A stretch of 64,000 nucleotides of DNA from Amorphophallus konjac. Lineage: Eukaryota > Streptophyta > Magnoliopsida > Alismatales > Araceae. A model generated the notes under the pieces. It had not been told where the DNA came from, did no database searches, and saw nothing but the letters and a program-made list of their open reading frames with translations. Position numbers and translations under genes: made by a program. The DNA is taken from NCBI GenBank assembly GCA_022559845.1, contig CM040124.1, positions 74,175,491 through 74,239,490 on the forward strand, written 5' to 3'. Shown one piece after another: positions 19,165 to 29,084 of this stretch (the stretch's first letter is position 1; every line of letters begins with the position of its first letter).

Positions 19165-20614
19165 TGTAGACACGCTAAAATTGACATTATTTTGAGTATA
19201 TTTCATATTGCCGTGCAATGTCCCATTTGACCCTCAAATTAACTTGTTTGAGTAGTTTTTCCCACTTTTCTTGAATTTATCCTATGTTTCCCCCATTTTC
19301 TCCTTTTTCCTATTTTTCTGGATTTTCTGAGCATTTATCTAATTTTTGAAATTAACGACCTTGGTAAGGGCGTGTTTTTAACAAAACACGACCTGATCTG
19401 GGGCGTTTCTTTGAGAAAGGACGACCACATCTGAGGGCGTCAATTCTTGGTGTCTGACCGACTTCCCCGTTTTACAGACTTGAAATTAACGCCCTTTCAA
19501 GGGGCGTGTTTTTTAAAGTGGCTTTGTTCGAGGCGTGTTTTACATTTTTCAGATATGGGGAGTTTTTATTTCTAAAATTGGTTTTGAAAGAAACGCCCTT
19601 GTGCAGGACGTGTTTTAAATTAACGCCCCTCGACAGGTCGTCAATTCTTGAATTGACGCCCTGACCAGAGGCGTGGTTCATCTTCTGACTTCGCAGCCCT
19701 TTCCCCAGAGAGTCCTTGCTTCGTTACACACCTACTTCGTTTGGGCTCTTGCCCATTCTTATCCTTTCCACTCTTGGACTCCTTGCCCATGTTTATCCCC
19801 CTTTGATCCTATTTAATAGAGCCATTGGCTCTGTTAACCGGTTGGTTCCTCTTGTTGGCCCCCCTTTCGTCGATCCTTTTCTCCCTCCCTCCATTCTTCT
19901 TCTTCTTCTGTGTTTTTTCTCATTTTGTTTCTTTTGTGTTTTTTCTTTCTTCTTGCAGGTGCTGCTGCTGTGGCTAGGAGGGGCTTCTCACGTCCTGTTC
20001 TTCATCTTTTGGAAGACCTTCTCCCCATTGAATATCAAAGCCAAGCAACGAACAGATTTTTTCCTTATCTCCCCTCTATTCCCTTTATTTTATTTTCATC
20101 ATATGCATGCATTCATCATTATTTAACTCTCTTTTCTCAACACGTTGAGACTTTCCCCATCAGTGCAACTCTTGCACTCTTTCCCCTCATTTCTATTTTG
20201 CATGCATTCATTCATTTCCCCACACCCTTTTGCATAGGGGTTTAAGGGCTAACCACCCTTAAGGTGTGTTCTTCACCATATTTTCATGCTCATATTTTTA
20301 TTTAGGAATTGATGCTACACTCACCATATTCTAATTCAATTCTTTTGTGGTGTTTGTGTCTCTTTTTGCAAGGGTAATAAAAGCAAGAACTCTCTTCATC
20401 GGCCGGCCGATTGGAAGAGAAAGGAAGCACTCACATCCCCGCACTTTTGAGGTATTCTTCGCGATCATCCTCCCATATTTTTTTTATTGATTATATTTTG
20501 AGGCCTCGTGTCTCTGGCGATCACACACACTCCCCTTTAGCACCTCGTGCTATTTCATGCTTATTTATTCATATTCTTAATTTTTCTTAAGTGGATTTTT
20601 TAATCCAATCTACA
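19165..20614 (+). repeat. LTR B1
   Basis: 1,450 bp, TGTAGACACG...CCAATCTACA. It contains many short perfect inverted repeats, for example CGTGTTTT/AAAACACG at 19371-19390, a 9-bp stem at 19639-19658, AGAGCC/GGCTCT at 19818-19832 and TAGCAC/GTGCTA at 20538-20552. Confidence 0.95.
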
Positions 20615-20617
20615 AAT

Positions 20618-20633
20618 TGGCGATCACGGTGGG
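20618..20633 (+). promoter_or_regulatory. Probable primer-binding site of element B
   Basis: TGGCGATCACGGTGGG begins three bases after LTR B1, the expected place and starting with TGG. The priming tRNA is not identified. The second internal region has lost this site. Confidence 0.6.
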
Positions 20634-20907
20634 ACACTTTTGTGTTCTTTGTTTATTACCCCTTTCCCTTTAGGCACCCGCGTGTGCCGTCTCCCCTATT
20701 GCACCCTCGGTGCGTCTCCCTTTTGTGCCCCTCGGGTACCCTCCATTGGTTTTGCACTCTTCCCTAAGTGATTTGTCAGTTTGTTGATTTTTCTTTAAAA
20801 ATTTCCACTTATTTAAATTTTTTTGATGAGCATGCTTATATCCGGTTGATTGCCTTATTTATGTGACTGTGAGTGTTTTCATTGGTTGCTGGCCGTGGAG
20901 GTTTGAA

Positions 20908-21250
20908 AGAATTCACGCCCCTGTCAGGGGCGTCTTTTATTTATAACGCCTTCACGCAGGGCGTGTTATCTTTGATTAACGCCTCCTCCCCGGGCATCTT
21001 TATCACATTGCCCTGCGTTATTTACCTGCTCTGTGAGTTAACGCCCTACCACAGGGCGTTTCTTTGTTGATTAGCGCCTCCCATTCAGGCGTTTCTTTTG
21101 ATTTGACGTCCGCTGGAAAGGGCGTCCTTTTAGTGGTAGCGCCTCACTCTAAGGCGTGTTTCACCCTGCCCTGGGCCCCTCGCTTTGACTCACGACAGTC
21201 ACACCGTCATGTCCTTTTTTAGTAGCGCCCCCTGCCAGGGCGTGTTTTTA
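20908..21250 (+). repeat. Leader hairpin array, ACGCCC...GGGCGT type
   Basis: About eight short inverted repeats occur in 340 bp, separated by 15-30 bases. Clear ones are ACGCCCC/GGGGCGT (20915-20933) and AACGCCCT/AGGGCGTT (21040-21060), followed by GCGCCT/AGGCGT and GCGCCC/GGGCGT types to 21245. Loops are about 5-9 nt. A similar series occurs inside each LTR (about 19353-19680 in B1). It is absent from the second internal region because of the 5' deletion. Confidence 0.85.
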
Positions 21251-21762
21251 CTGTGGGTTTACAGAGCCCTCCCGGCTGTGATTTTTCATCATGATTCATG
21301 CTTATCTTTATTGATTGATCATTTGCTGGGATTAGCTTGATTTTCCCTGCTGTATTCATATTTGCATTTTGGTTTGGGAGACCTCCTATCTCTTCATTAG
21401 GATTCCACACACCCTCTTGGAATCGGGACGACCCTCCATTGAGCATTCCGTCTCTTTGGACCGAAAATCCCTTTTCCAAGCCTCCGTAAGTCCCCACACC
21501 CGTGGATTCCCTCACGGACGCCGGGCAGGTTGTACCCTTTTGAAGTCCCGGATTAGTTGGCCATATACGTAGTGAGAAAGGGTTCCTAGTTGACATTGGA
21601 GTTCATATCATTTGAAACTAGGTTTCCCCCCCCTTGTGTGAATCATTCCAAACTTTGCTAAAAATCATTAATTCACCAAGGTTTAAACAAATAAAAATCA
21701 AGGTAACCATTCCAACTTGTGTGTTTCTTTGCAAATTGTTTGCACATTACTTGGATTGCATA

Positions 21763-24700
21763 ATGGCTTACTTTGATAGACAAAACAACATGTTCAATTC
21801 AAATAATGCTCATGAGGATGATCGTCCATGCACATCTTATGATCCTCAATTTCAACATGTTCAATATCATTCTCACCATTCTTTCAAAGGAGCACATTCT
21901 CATTCTTATGGTCATGCCCGACCCATGGGCAATGTCCATTCTCATGGTCCCCCTACTCAATTTCAGGCCGCTATTCCTATTAGACCCTCTCGTCTCAATG
22001 ATGAGAAGGTCTCCCAGATTTTGCATGCATTAGATCATCTTACCCCTCAACAGATCCAAGCCCTTAAGGCTGCCGTTGAGGGTGCATCTCATTCATCTCC
22101 TCCTCCTTCCAATTCTATACGGGTGGCCCATCACCCACCTTCTCCTTCCAATTCTATACGGGTGGCCCATCACCCACCTCCCTCTTCTATTCACACTCGG
22201 GTGGCCCATCATCCACTTACATCTCCTCTTGTTCATTCTACTCGGGTGGCCCGACACCCGCCTCCTTCTATTCTTCCTCCATCACGGCCCCGAGGCCCAT
22301 TTACTCCTTGCAATCCGGCCCATCTGGGTTCTTTTACGGGTCATCCCGTCAACTCCCCTCCACGGCCTTTTTATGCGGCCCTTCCTCCTTCAAAGCCCTA
22401 CCAGCCCTCGGTTGTTCAAGTCACACCCCTCCAACAATCTCTGCTTGATAAGATTACTTTGATAGAGGAACAAATAAAGAGGGTCACGGCTCCTCCTACT
22501 CCAGTCAATCCTCTCCATGCCGCTTTGGACGAGATTACAAAGATGGAGAATGAATGGAAAGATAGGAGGAATGATTATGACTTCGGCATTTCAAGCAAGC
22601 AGGAGCTGGCATTTGAAGAATCCAAGGCAGTGTACGATGATGATGAAGCTCCGCAGGCACCCCTTCCGAGTTTCCTTAATTTCCCGCTCCCTCCACTATC
22701 ATTTGATAAACCTCCTGCTCAGGATGAAACCATCCCTGATCCAACCCCTATTTATGAGACTAATTGGTGTTACGATGATGGGTCGATACTTCAATCACCC
22801 ACACCGGCACATTGTAAGTCTCCTCCTATCCTTGACACCGCATACATTACACCTCCTCCAGTTACACCATTAACCTCTGCAACACTGGCCTCCCCAAAGC
22901 CTTCCACTATTAAACCTCCACCCGTTAAGCCATCTACCTCCACACCCTCGGCCTCCATTAATTACACCATTAAACCCACCCCAATTAGCCTCCCATTACC
23001 GCCACCTCGGCCTTCCATTATCCCTTTAAAACCTACTTTGCCTATTCCACCATTTAACCCTTTACCCTTACCCGTGACTAATCCTGAGCAGGATCCACCC
23101 CTTTTTGCACCCGAGCCAATCCCAACTGCTTCCGAGCAAAGGGAGAAACTCGACGTGTTTGAACCTCCGCTTACGCTCACCCATTTGCCTACACTTTCCA
23201 TCATGCCTCCACCATTCATGGAGCCTTCCGCCTCCGCTTCACCTCCCCTTACTACTCGGAATGGGGGGCCTTCTACAAGAACAGGTGCCGAAGATAATCA
23301 AGAGCCGGGCAGCAAGGATTTGGCCGTGTCATTCAAGATTCAAGAATTCATTTGTCGGATGACAATCCGGGTTATTGCGCCAAGCACGGTCGAAGAAGCC
23401 AAGTCGCCGCCATGCCGAGCATTGATGCTGTGTAAGGGCCGGGCAGGGCACCCCTTGTTCCAATTTCCGAATTCCGAATTCATTATTCCTTACAAGGGGC
23501 AAATGCCCATTTTGCTCAACTTTCCATATATACCACATTCAATGGGCAACACGATGCTTCCCGTTCCAACTCTCCAACTCCCTCACATTGTTGATCTTTA
23601 CCTTCAAAGGGGGTTGCCACTTATTGAAGCTCCTTTTATTGGGCCAATTGGCTGTATTCTTTCACTGCCGTGGAGGGGCAGTTATCTTGGTGCCGAAAGG
23701 CCTTCCGCTATTTCATCCACCTTCTTGTCTATCACATCTTTTCCATGGGCCATTCCCAGGGTTAGGAGGAGGATTTCGTCCTCTCACCCTTCTAATTCCT
23801 CACATCCTTCATATTCTTTATATTCTTTGCATTTCATGCATTCTATTGCATTCATGCATTCATTGCATCCATTGCATTATATTTGCACACATTTGCACCT
23901 CCTGCTTCCCGGGTTTCCAAACCCGTATCTTCCCCGCCTTTCGGCACCTCCGGATATTCCGCACTTCTCATCTTCATCTTCATCTTTCTTTAATTCACTC
24001 CCCTTGGGGCATCGCGTCCCCCTTCCTGCTATTTCCCTGGAACCTCCAGGAATTTTATCCCTCCTCTTTGGGCATCGCGCCCTTTCTGATTTCGTTATCC
24101 CTCCGGAACCTCCGGACTTTCCCCTCAGGCAACGCGCCCCTTTCCATCTTATTCCTCCGGAACCTCCGGATTTTCCTCCTAATCCTCCTTCATTCCTTTC
24201 TCTGTTCCTCGGGCATCGTGCCCCTTTCCATCTTATTCCCCCGGAACCTCCGGATTCCCCATCTGATTGTCTCAGTCTTTTCCTTGGGCATCGCGCCCCT
24301 TTCCATCCTCTTCCTCCGGAACCTCCGGATCTTTCACCCCTCTCTTTGTCCTTTGGGCATCGTGCCCCTCTCCATTTGCTACCTCCGGAACCTCCGGACC
24401 TTCCCCTCGGGCATCGCGCCCCTTTCCACCTCATTTCTCCGGAACCTCCAGACCTTCTTGGGCATCGCGTCCCTCCTTCCATCATTCCTCCGGAACCTCC
24501 GGATTCTCCGTCTTATTCTCTCTATCATTTTCCAGGGCATCACGCCCCTTTCCATCTCATTCCTCCGGAACCTCCGGACCATCCATCTTTCTTCCGATTC
24601 ATCTTTTTGCTCCTCCGGGATATCACATCCTTCATTTTCTTCCTCCTTTTTCATCATCTTTTTCTCTATTTCTTCCCAGGGCATCGCGTCCCTTCTTTCG

Positions 24701-24912
24701 TTATCCCTCCGGAGCCTCCAGATTCTTCTTCTGCTCATGATTCTCCTCCACCACCTCCGGACCCTCCGGATCCACCTCTTTCCATCTACCAATTTATTCT
24801 TCTGATTCCTCCTAATTCTGGGTTTGACCCAACTTCTTCCACATCCACTGCCTTGGGCATCTGCCCATTCTCTCACTGCTTTCGAGGCTTTAGCCCTCAC
24901 TCCTCTTCTTGA
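21763..24912 (+). CDS. Proline-rich repetitive protein of element B, function unknown
   Basis: The frame is open from 21634. The ATG at 21763 (MAYFDRQNNMF) is the more natural start and leaves about 1,049 residues. There is a His-rich N-terminus, a helical piece (VSQILHALDHLTPQQIQALK), then about four to five copies of a unit containing RVAHHPP. A more ordinary region follows (about residues 230-340, EITKMENEWKDRRNDYDF). Then comes a Pro-rich linker, a region with CRMTIRVIAPST and GRAGHPLFQFPNSEF, and about eleven degenerate units of the form GHRAPFHLIPPEPPD. No zinc knuckle, protease or polymerase motif is visible. It could be a highly derived gag. The last third may be open only because of its repeats, since the opposite strand and another frame are also open there. 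Confidence 0.5.
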   Translation: MAYFDRQNNMFNSNNAHEDDRPCTSYDPQFQHVQYHSHHSFKGAHSHSYGHARPMGNVHSHGPPTQFQAAIPIRPSRLNDEKVSQILHALDHLTPQQIQALKAAVEGASHSSPPPSNSIRVAHHPPSPSNSIRVAHHPPPSSIHTRVAHHPLTSPLVHSTRVARHPPPSILPPSRPRGPFTPCNPAHLGSFTGHPVNSPPRPFYAALPPSKPYQPSVVQVTPLQQSLLDKITLIEEQIKRVTAPPTPVNPLHAALDEITKMENEWKDRRNDYDFGISSKQELAFEESKAVYDDDEAPQAPLPSFLNFPLPPLSFDKPPAQDETIPDPTPIYETNWCYDDGSILQSPTPAHCKSPPILDTAYITPPPVTPLTSATLASPKPSTIKPPPVKPSTSTPSASINYTIKPTPISLPLPPPRPSIIPLKPTLPIPPFNPLPLPVTNPEQDPPLFAPEPIPTASEQREKLDVFEPPLTLTHLPTLSIMPPPFMEPSASASPPLTTRNGGPSTRTGAEDNQEPGSKDLAVSFKIQEFICRMTIRVIAPSTVEEAKSPPCRALMLCKGRAGHPLFQFPNSEFIIPYKGQMPILLNFPYIPHSMGNTMLPVPTLQLPHIVDLYLQRGLPLIEAPFIGPIGCILSLPWRGSYLGAERPSAISSTFLSITSFPWAIPRVRRRISSSHPSNSSHPSYSLYSLHFMHSIAFMHSLHPLHYICTHLHLLLPGFPNPYLPRLSAPPDIPHFSSSSSSFFNSLPLGHRVPLPAISLEPPGILSLLFGHRALSDFVIPPEPPDFPLRQRAPFHLIPPEPPDFPPNPPSFLSLFLGHRAPFHLIPPEPPDSPSDCLSLFLGHRAPFHPLPPEPPDLSPLSLSFGHRAPLHLLPPEPPDLPLGHRAPFHLISPEPPDLLGHRVPPSIIPPEPPDSPSYSLYHFPGHHAPFHLIPPEPPDHPSFFRFIFLLLRDITSFIFFLLFHHLFLYFFPGHRVPSFVIPPEPPDSSSAHDSPPPPPDPPDPPLSIYQFILLIPPNSGFDPTSSTSTALGICPFSHCFRGFSPHSSS
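23998..24730 (+). repeat. Tandem degenerate repeat with two short hairpins per unit
   Basis: Units of about 45-75 bp each contain GGGCATCGCGCCC (GGGC/GCCC stem) followed by TCCGGAACCTCCGGA (TCCGG/CCGGA stem). About ten units are present here and again in the second copy (31145-31870). Confidence 0.85.
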
Positions 24913-27633
24913 TTTTTCCCTTCTTCTGTAGACTGTTCCATGTGATCAGGGTCTCCGCGCCTTAGTGAGGGAGTTCTAGCCCTCGCCTCTCTTCCCTTTT
25001 CTCCTTATTCGTCTGAGTCTGGTTTGAGCACCACTCATTCTTGTTAAGCCACTCCCAAAATCCTTTGCTTCCAATCCTTTTGACTGCCAAAGAGGACAAA
25101 TCCCATGATGATCAACCTCGCCTCTGACAGCTGCTTCTACAAAGGTTGCAAGGTAACATATTGGCGTAAGTATGCATTTTAATGATATCATTTTCTCATT
25201 ACTTCACGCATGATTTTCAAAATCAAGTGCTTCTTAACAAGATTAAAAGTGGTGTTTTAAACCTTTATCTTAGGCTTTTGTTTAATTAAATCATTGTTAA
25301 AAAGAGTCCTTTAGGCTTATTTTTTTGCAGCACCTCTGGTTAATAAAAACCCGCGCTGGGAATTCAATATTCTCTCCCCGCTTGTTAAGAGTAACCCTTA
25401 GTTGGGCACCGCACACACTTCACGGCGTCCTTAGCTGGCTCCTTTGATAAAAACACCGTTGCTATCTTGGCCATGCCATGAGAATATCTGAAAGTCTTTT
25501 TCTCTTCTTTACCCGGCCGAATGCAGGGGCAAGAGGTTGACGGATGAGATGACCAACCTAGGTAATCCCCAATACGAGAGGAGTCTCAAATAGGGGCAGT
25601 CTTGACCCAAACTAAAATGAAATTTCATGATACATCTCGCCAAAAAGGCTATTATGAAAATCAAGTCAAAATTTCTATAAAAGCAAAACTGTGAATTATG
25701 GCATGTCAAGAGTGGCAAAGTCCCCGCAGGGAAAACCCTGGTCGTATGCATGTCAAGGGTCTAAAAATCAAAGGCACAAAGCCCCAGCGCAACAGAGTAC
25801 CTCTTTGAGGGTTAAAAACCTTGGAAGGAATTCAAGTCCCTACATCTCCCATCCTGCATAAAGCTTATCTCCAATTATTCTTCTCTTCTCCCTCCAAGAC
25901 CGAACATTTCTCGGGTATGGCCTTGGTAGGGGCACCGTTGATCAAAGGCGGTCGGTCATAGGATGCCACCTTCAATGCACGCCCAGCTTTGGGCAGTTTT
26001 TAGCGAAAGGGGAAGGAACAAGGACCCCTAGCCAGTGGTTCAAAACAACCCTTTGATGCTGCATTAACAATGTCTAAGCCAAAATCCAAAAAAAAATTGA
26101 ATATTTCCTGATCAAAATCCCAACAAGAATTCAAAATATTTTCCAAAAATCTCCATAAAAATTCAAATATTTTCAATTTCAAAACTCATAAAAATTTGCA
26201 TATTTTCAAAATCCAAAAATTTGCATTGTATTTTCTGATGGTGTTTTGCAGGAACAACTTTGCAAGGACCAAAAGCACGGGATGGGTCCTCTCTCTACTT
26301 ATTGCTATCAATCTATTGATTCTTTCCCGATATTCTCATGACATGCCACCCTGGGCATTTTTGGTTATCACCTCCTTAAATCATTTTGGTTATATCTCCT
26401 GATTATCATTCTGATTATTCATCTCCAGATCTTTCAATCAACTCCTACTAATTTCTCTTGATCAATTCTGCCGATGGGCATTATCAGATCTTGATCATTC
26501 AACTCCAAATCTTGATTAGCCAAGTTGACATCCTCATGACAAAACAACAAATAATGATGCTTCGCTATGCCATGATTTGACTTATGCTGTTCATGATATA
26601 TACTATGATTGGTTGCTTTGATTCATGTTATACTTACTATGCCTAAATGCCTTATTCATTGCTTGTTATATTCATTATATCTTGGCTGATGAATCTTTGA
26701 GCGCAGGGTAAGAAGCTCTTGGTCCCGCCGACTGGGCATCATCATCAAAGTCCCACGGTGCTTGCAGCTCATTTCTCAGTTCCCCCATACTTATTGCTCC
26801 ACCATCTCCCCCTGTATGCATTCTACTATATGTTAGATTATATCAAGGACCTTGTGGCTTTGGTAAATCTGGGATTTGAGTTCCCCTTCATCAAAAATAA
26901 TGATGATTCCAGAGGAGTCTTAGTCACACGGATAGGCCGTTAAGCCATCCAAGACTGCGGACGATAGTTCCGTTTTACGAGTTGGTGCGCGGATAAACGG
27001 GCTTCGGCTTAGTATCAGCTCGCAGAATGAGTTTCTTGACTTAGTCTTGGCAGTTTAACAATATTATCCTTGATTATTCTATATTTTCATTTGACTTATT
27101 TTTTTCCTTTAAACCCAGCATGCATTCATGTAGGACTTTGAATCAACTTTGAAAAATCATTCTCATAAGCTGTTTTGAGGGTTGAATTGATCTTAATCTT
27201 TCTCGATATGAGATATTCCATGCCGGATTGAATCTTCAGTTCGTTTTGTTGCTGTTTTGGGTCTTTTCTCGAAAGCTCCTTGTTTGTATTTTTATCATCT
27301 TATTTCAATCCTTTCCTTTGATCCACCTTGGCTGCAGCACGTCCACTGGCTGGTAACCGCTCCCCAATGGTGAAACTTACAGGTTTGTGACCTGGGGTAC
27401 TTCCACCGCGCTGGAAGTTGATCATTTTATTTTATCTCCTTCGTGCACCGCGTGCACAACTCCCCTTTTATCCAAACATTGTTGATTTCATTGAATTTCC
27501 CAAGATTTGCTTCATCTCCTGCTTTTGATTTCATTCTCATCAAGTGATGTTGATTACGTGTCTCATCACACCTTGGCATCTACTTTTCAGTTTGCTCTGC
27601 TCCCTTGCAAAGCAGACGCCAAGGCGGGGCAGC
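24913..27633 (+). other. 3' non-coding part of internal region 1 of element B
   Basis: About 2.7 kb without a substantial open frame. No RT, integrase or RNase H signature was found in any frame. It ends with the polypurine tract before LTR B2. Confidence 0.75.
27621..27633 (+). promoter_or_regulatory. Polypurine tract before LTR B2
   Basis: AAGGCGGGGCAGC directly precedes TGTAGACACG. The same 13 bases precede LTR B3. Confidence 0.8.
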
Positions 27634-29083
27634 TGTAGACACGCTAAAATTGACATTATTTTGAGTATATTTCATATTGCCGTGCAATGCCCCATTTGAC
27701 CCTCAAATTAGCTTGTTTGAGTGGTTTTTCCCACTTTTCTTGAATTTATCCTATGTTTCCCCCATTTTCTCCTTTTTCCTATTTTTCTGGATTTTCTGGG
27801 CATTTATCTAATTTTTGAAATTAACGACCTTGGTAAGGGCGTGTTTTTAACAAAACACGACCTGATCTGGGGCGTTTCTTTGAGAAAGGATGACCACATC
27901 TGAGGGCGTCAATTCTTGGTGTCTGACCGATTTCCCCGTTTTACAGACTTGAAATTAACGCCCTTTCAGGGGCGTGTTTTTTAAAGTGGCTTTGTTCGAG
28001 GCGTGTTTTACATTTTTCAGATATGGGGAGTTTTTATTTCTAAAATTAGTTTTGAAAGAAACGCCCTTGTGCAGGACGTGTTTTAAATTAACGCCCCTCG
28101 ACAGGTCGTCAATTCTTGAATTGACGCCCTGACCAGAGGCGTGGTTCATCTTCTGACTTTGCAGCCCTTTCCCCAGAGAGTCCTTGCTTCGTTACACACC
28201 TACTTCGTTTGGGCTCTTGCCCATTCTTATCCTTTCCACTCTTGGACTCCTTGCCCATGTTTATCCCCCTTTGATCCTATTTAATAGAGCCATTGGCTCT
28301 GTTAACCGGTTGGTTCTTCTTGTTGGCCCCCCTTTCGTCGATCCTTTTCTCCCTCCCTCCATTCTTCTTCTTCTTCTGTGTTTTTTCTTCTTTTGTTTCT
28401 TTTGTGTTTTTTCTTTCTTCTTGCAGGTGCTGCTGCTGTGGCTAGGAGGGGCTTCTCACGTCCTGTTCTTCATCTTTTGGAAGACCTTCTCCCCATTGAA
28501 TATCAAAGCCAAGCAACGCACAGATTTTTTCCTTATCTCCCCTCTATTCCCTTTATTTTATTTTCATCATATGCATGCATTCATCATTATTTAACTCTCT
28601 TTTCTCAACACGTTGAGACTTTCCCCATCAGTGCAACTCTTGCACTCTTTCCCCTCATTTCTATTTTGCATGCATTCATTCATTTCCCCACACCCTTTTG
28701 CATAGGGGTTTAAGGGCTAACCACCCTTAAGGTGTGTTCTTCACCATATTTTCATGCTCATATTTTTATTTAGGAATTGATGCTACACTCACCATGTTCT
28801 AATTCAATTCTTTTGTGGTGTTTGTGTCTCTTTTTGCAAGGGTAATAAAAGCAAGAACTCTCTTCATCGGCCGGCCGATTGGAAGAGAAAGGAAGCACTC
28901 ACATCCCCACACTTTTGAGGTATTCTTCGCGATCATCCTCCCATATTTTTTTTATTGATTATATTGTGAGGCCTCGTGTCTCTGGCGATCACACACACTC
29001 CCCTTTAGCACCTCGTGCTATTTCATGCTTATTTATTCATATTCTTAATTTTTTCTTAAGTGGATTTTTTATTCCAATCTACA
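27634..29083 (+). repeat. LTR B2 (middle)
   Basis: 1,450 bp and about 1% different from B1 by eye. It is joined directly to a truncated internal region (GATTAGACCC at 29084) without a primer site. Confidence 0.95.
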
Positions 29084-29084
29084 G

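Noticed and set aside
22962..23219. Minus-strand glycine-rich protein opposite the proline-rich frame (also 30107-30325)
   Set aside because: Mirror image of the proline codons of the plus-strand frame.
23588..24900. Overlapping long frames in other phases and on the opposite strand of element B
   Set aside because: They arise from the GC-rich tandem repeats, which lack stops in several frames; no independent start context or family features.
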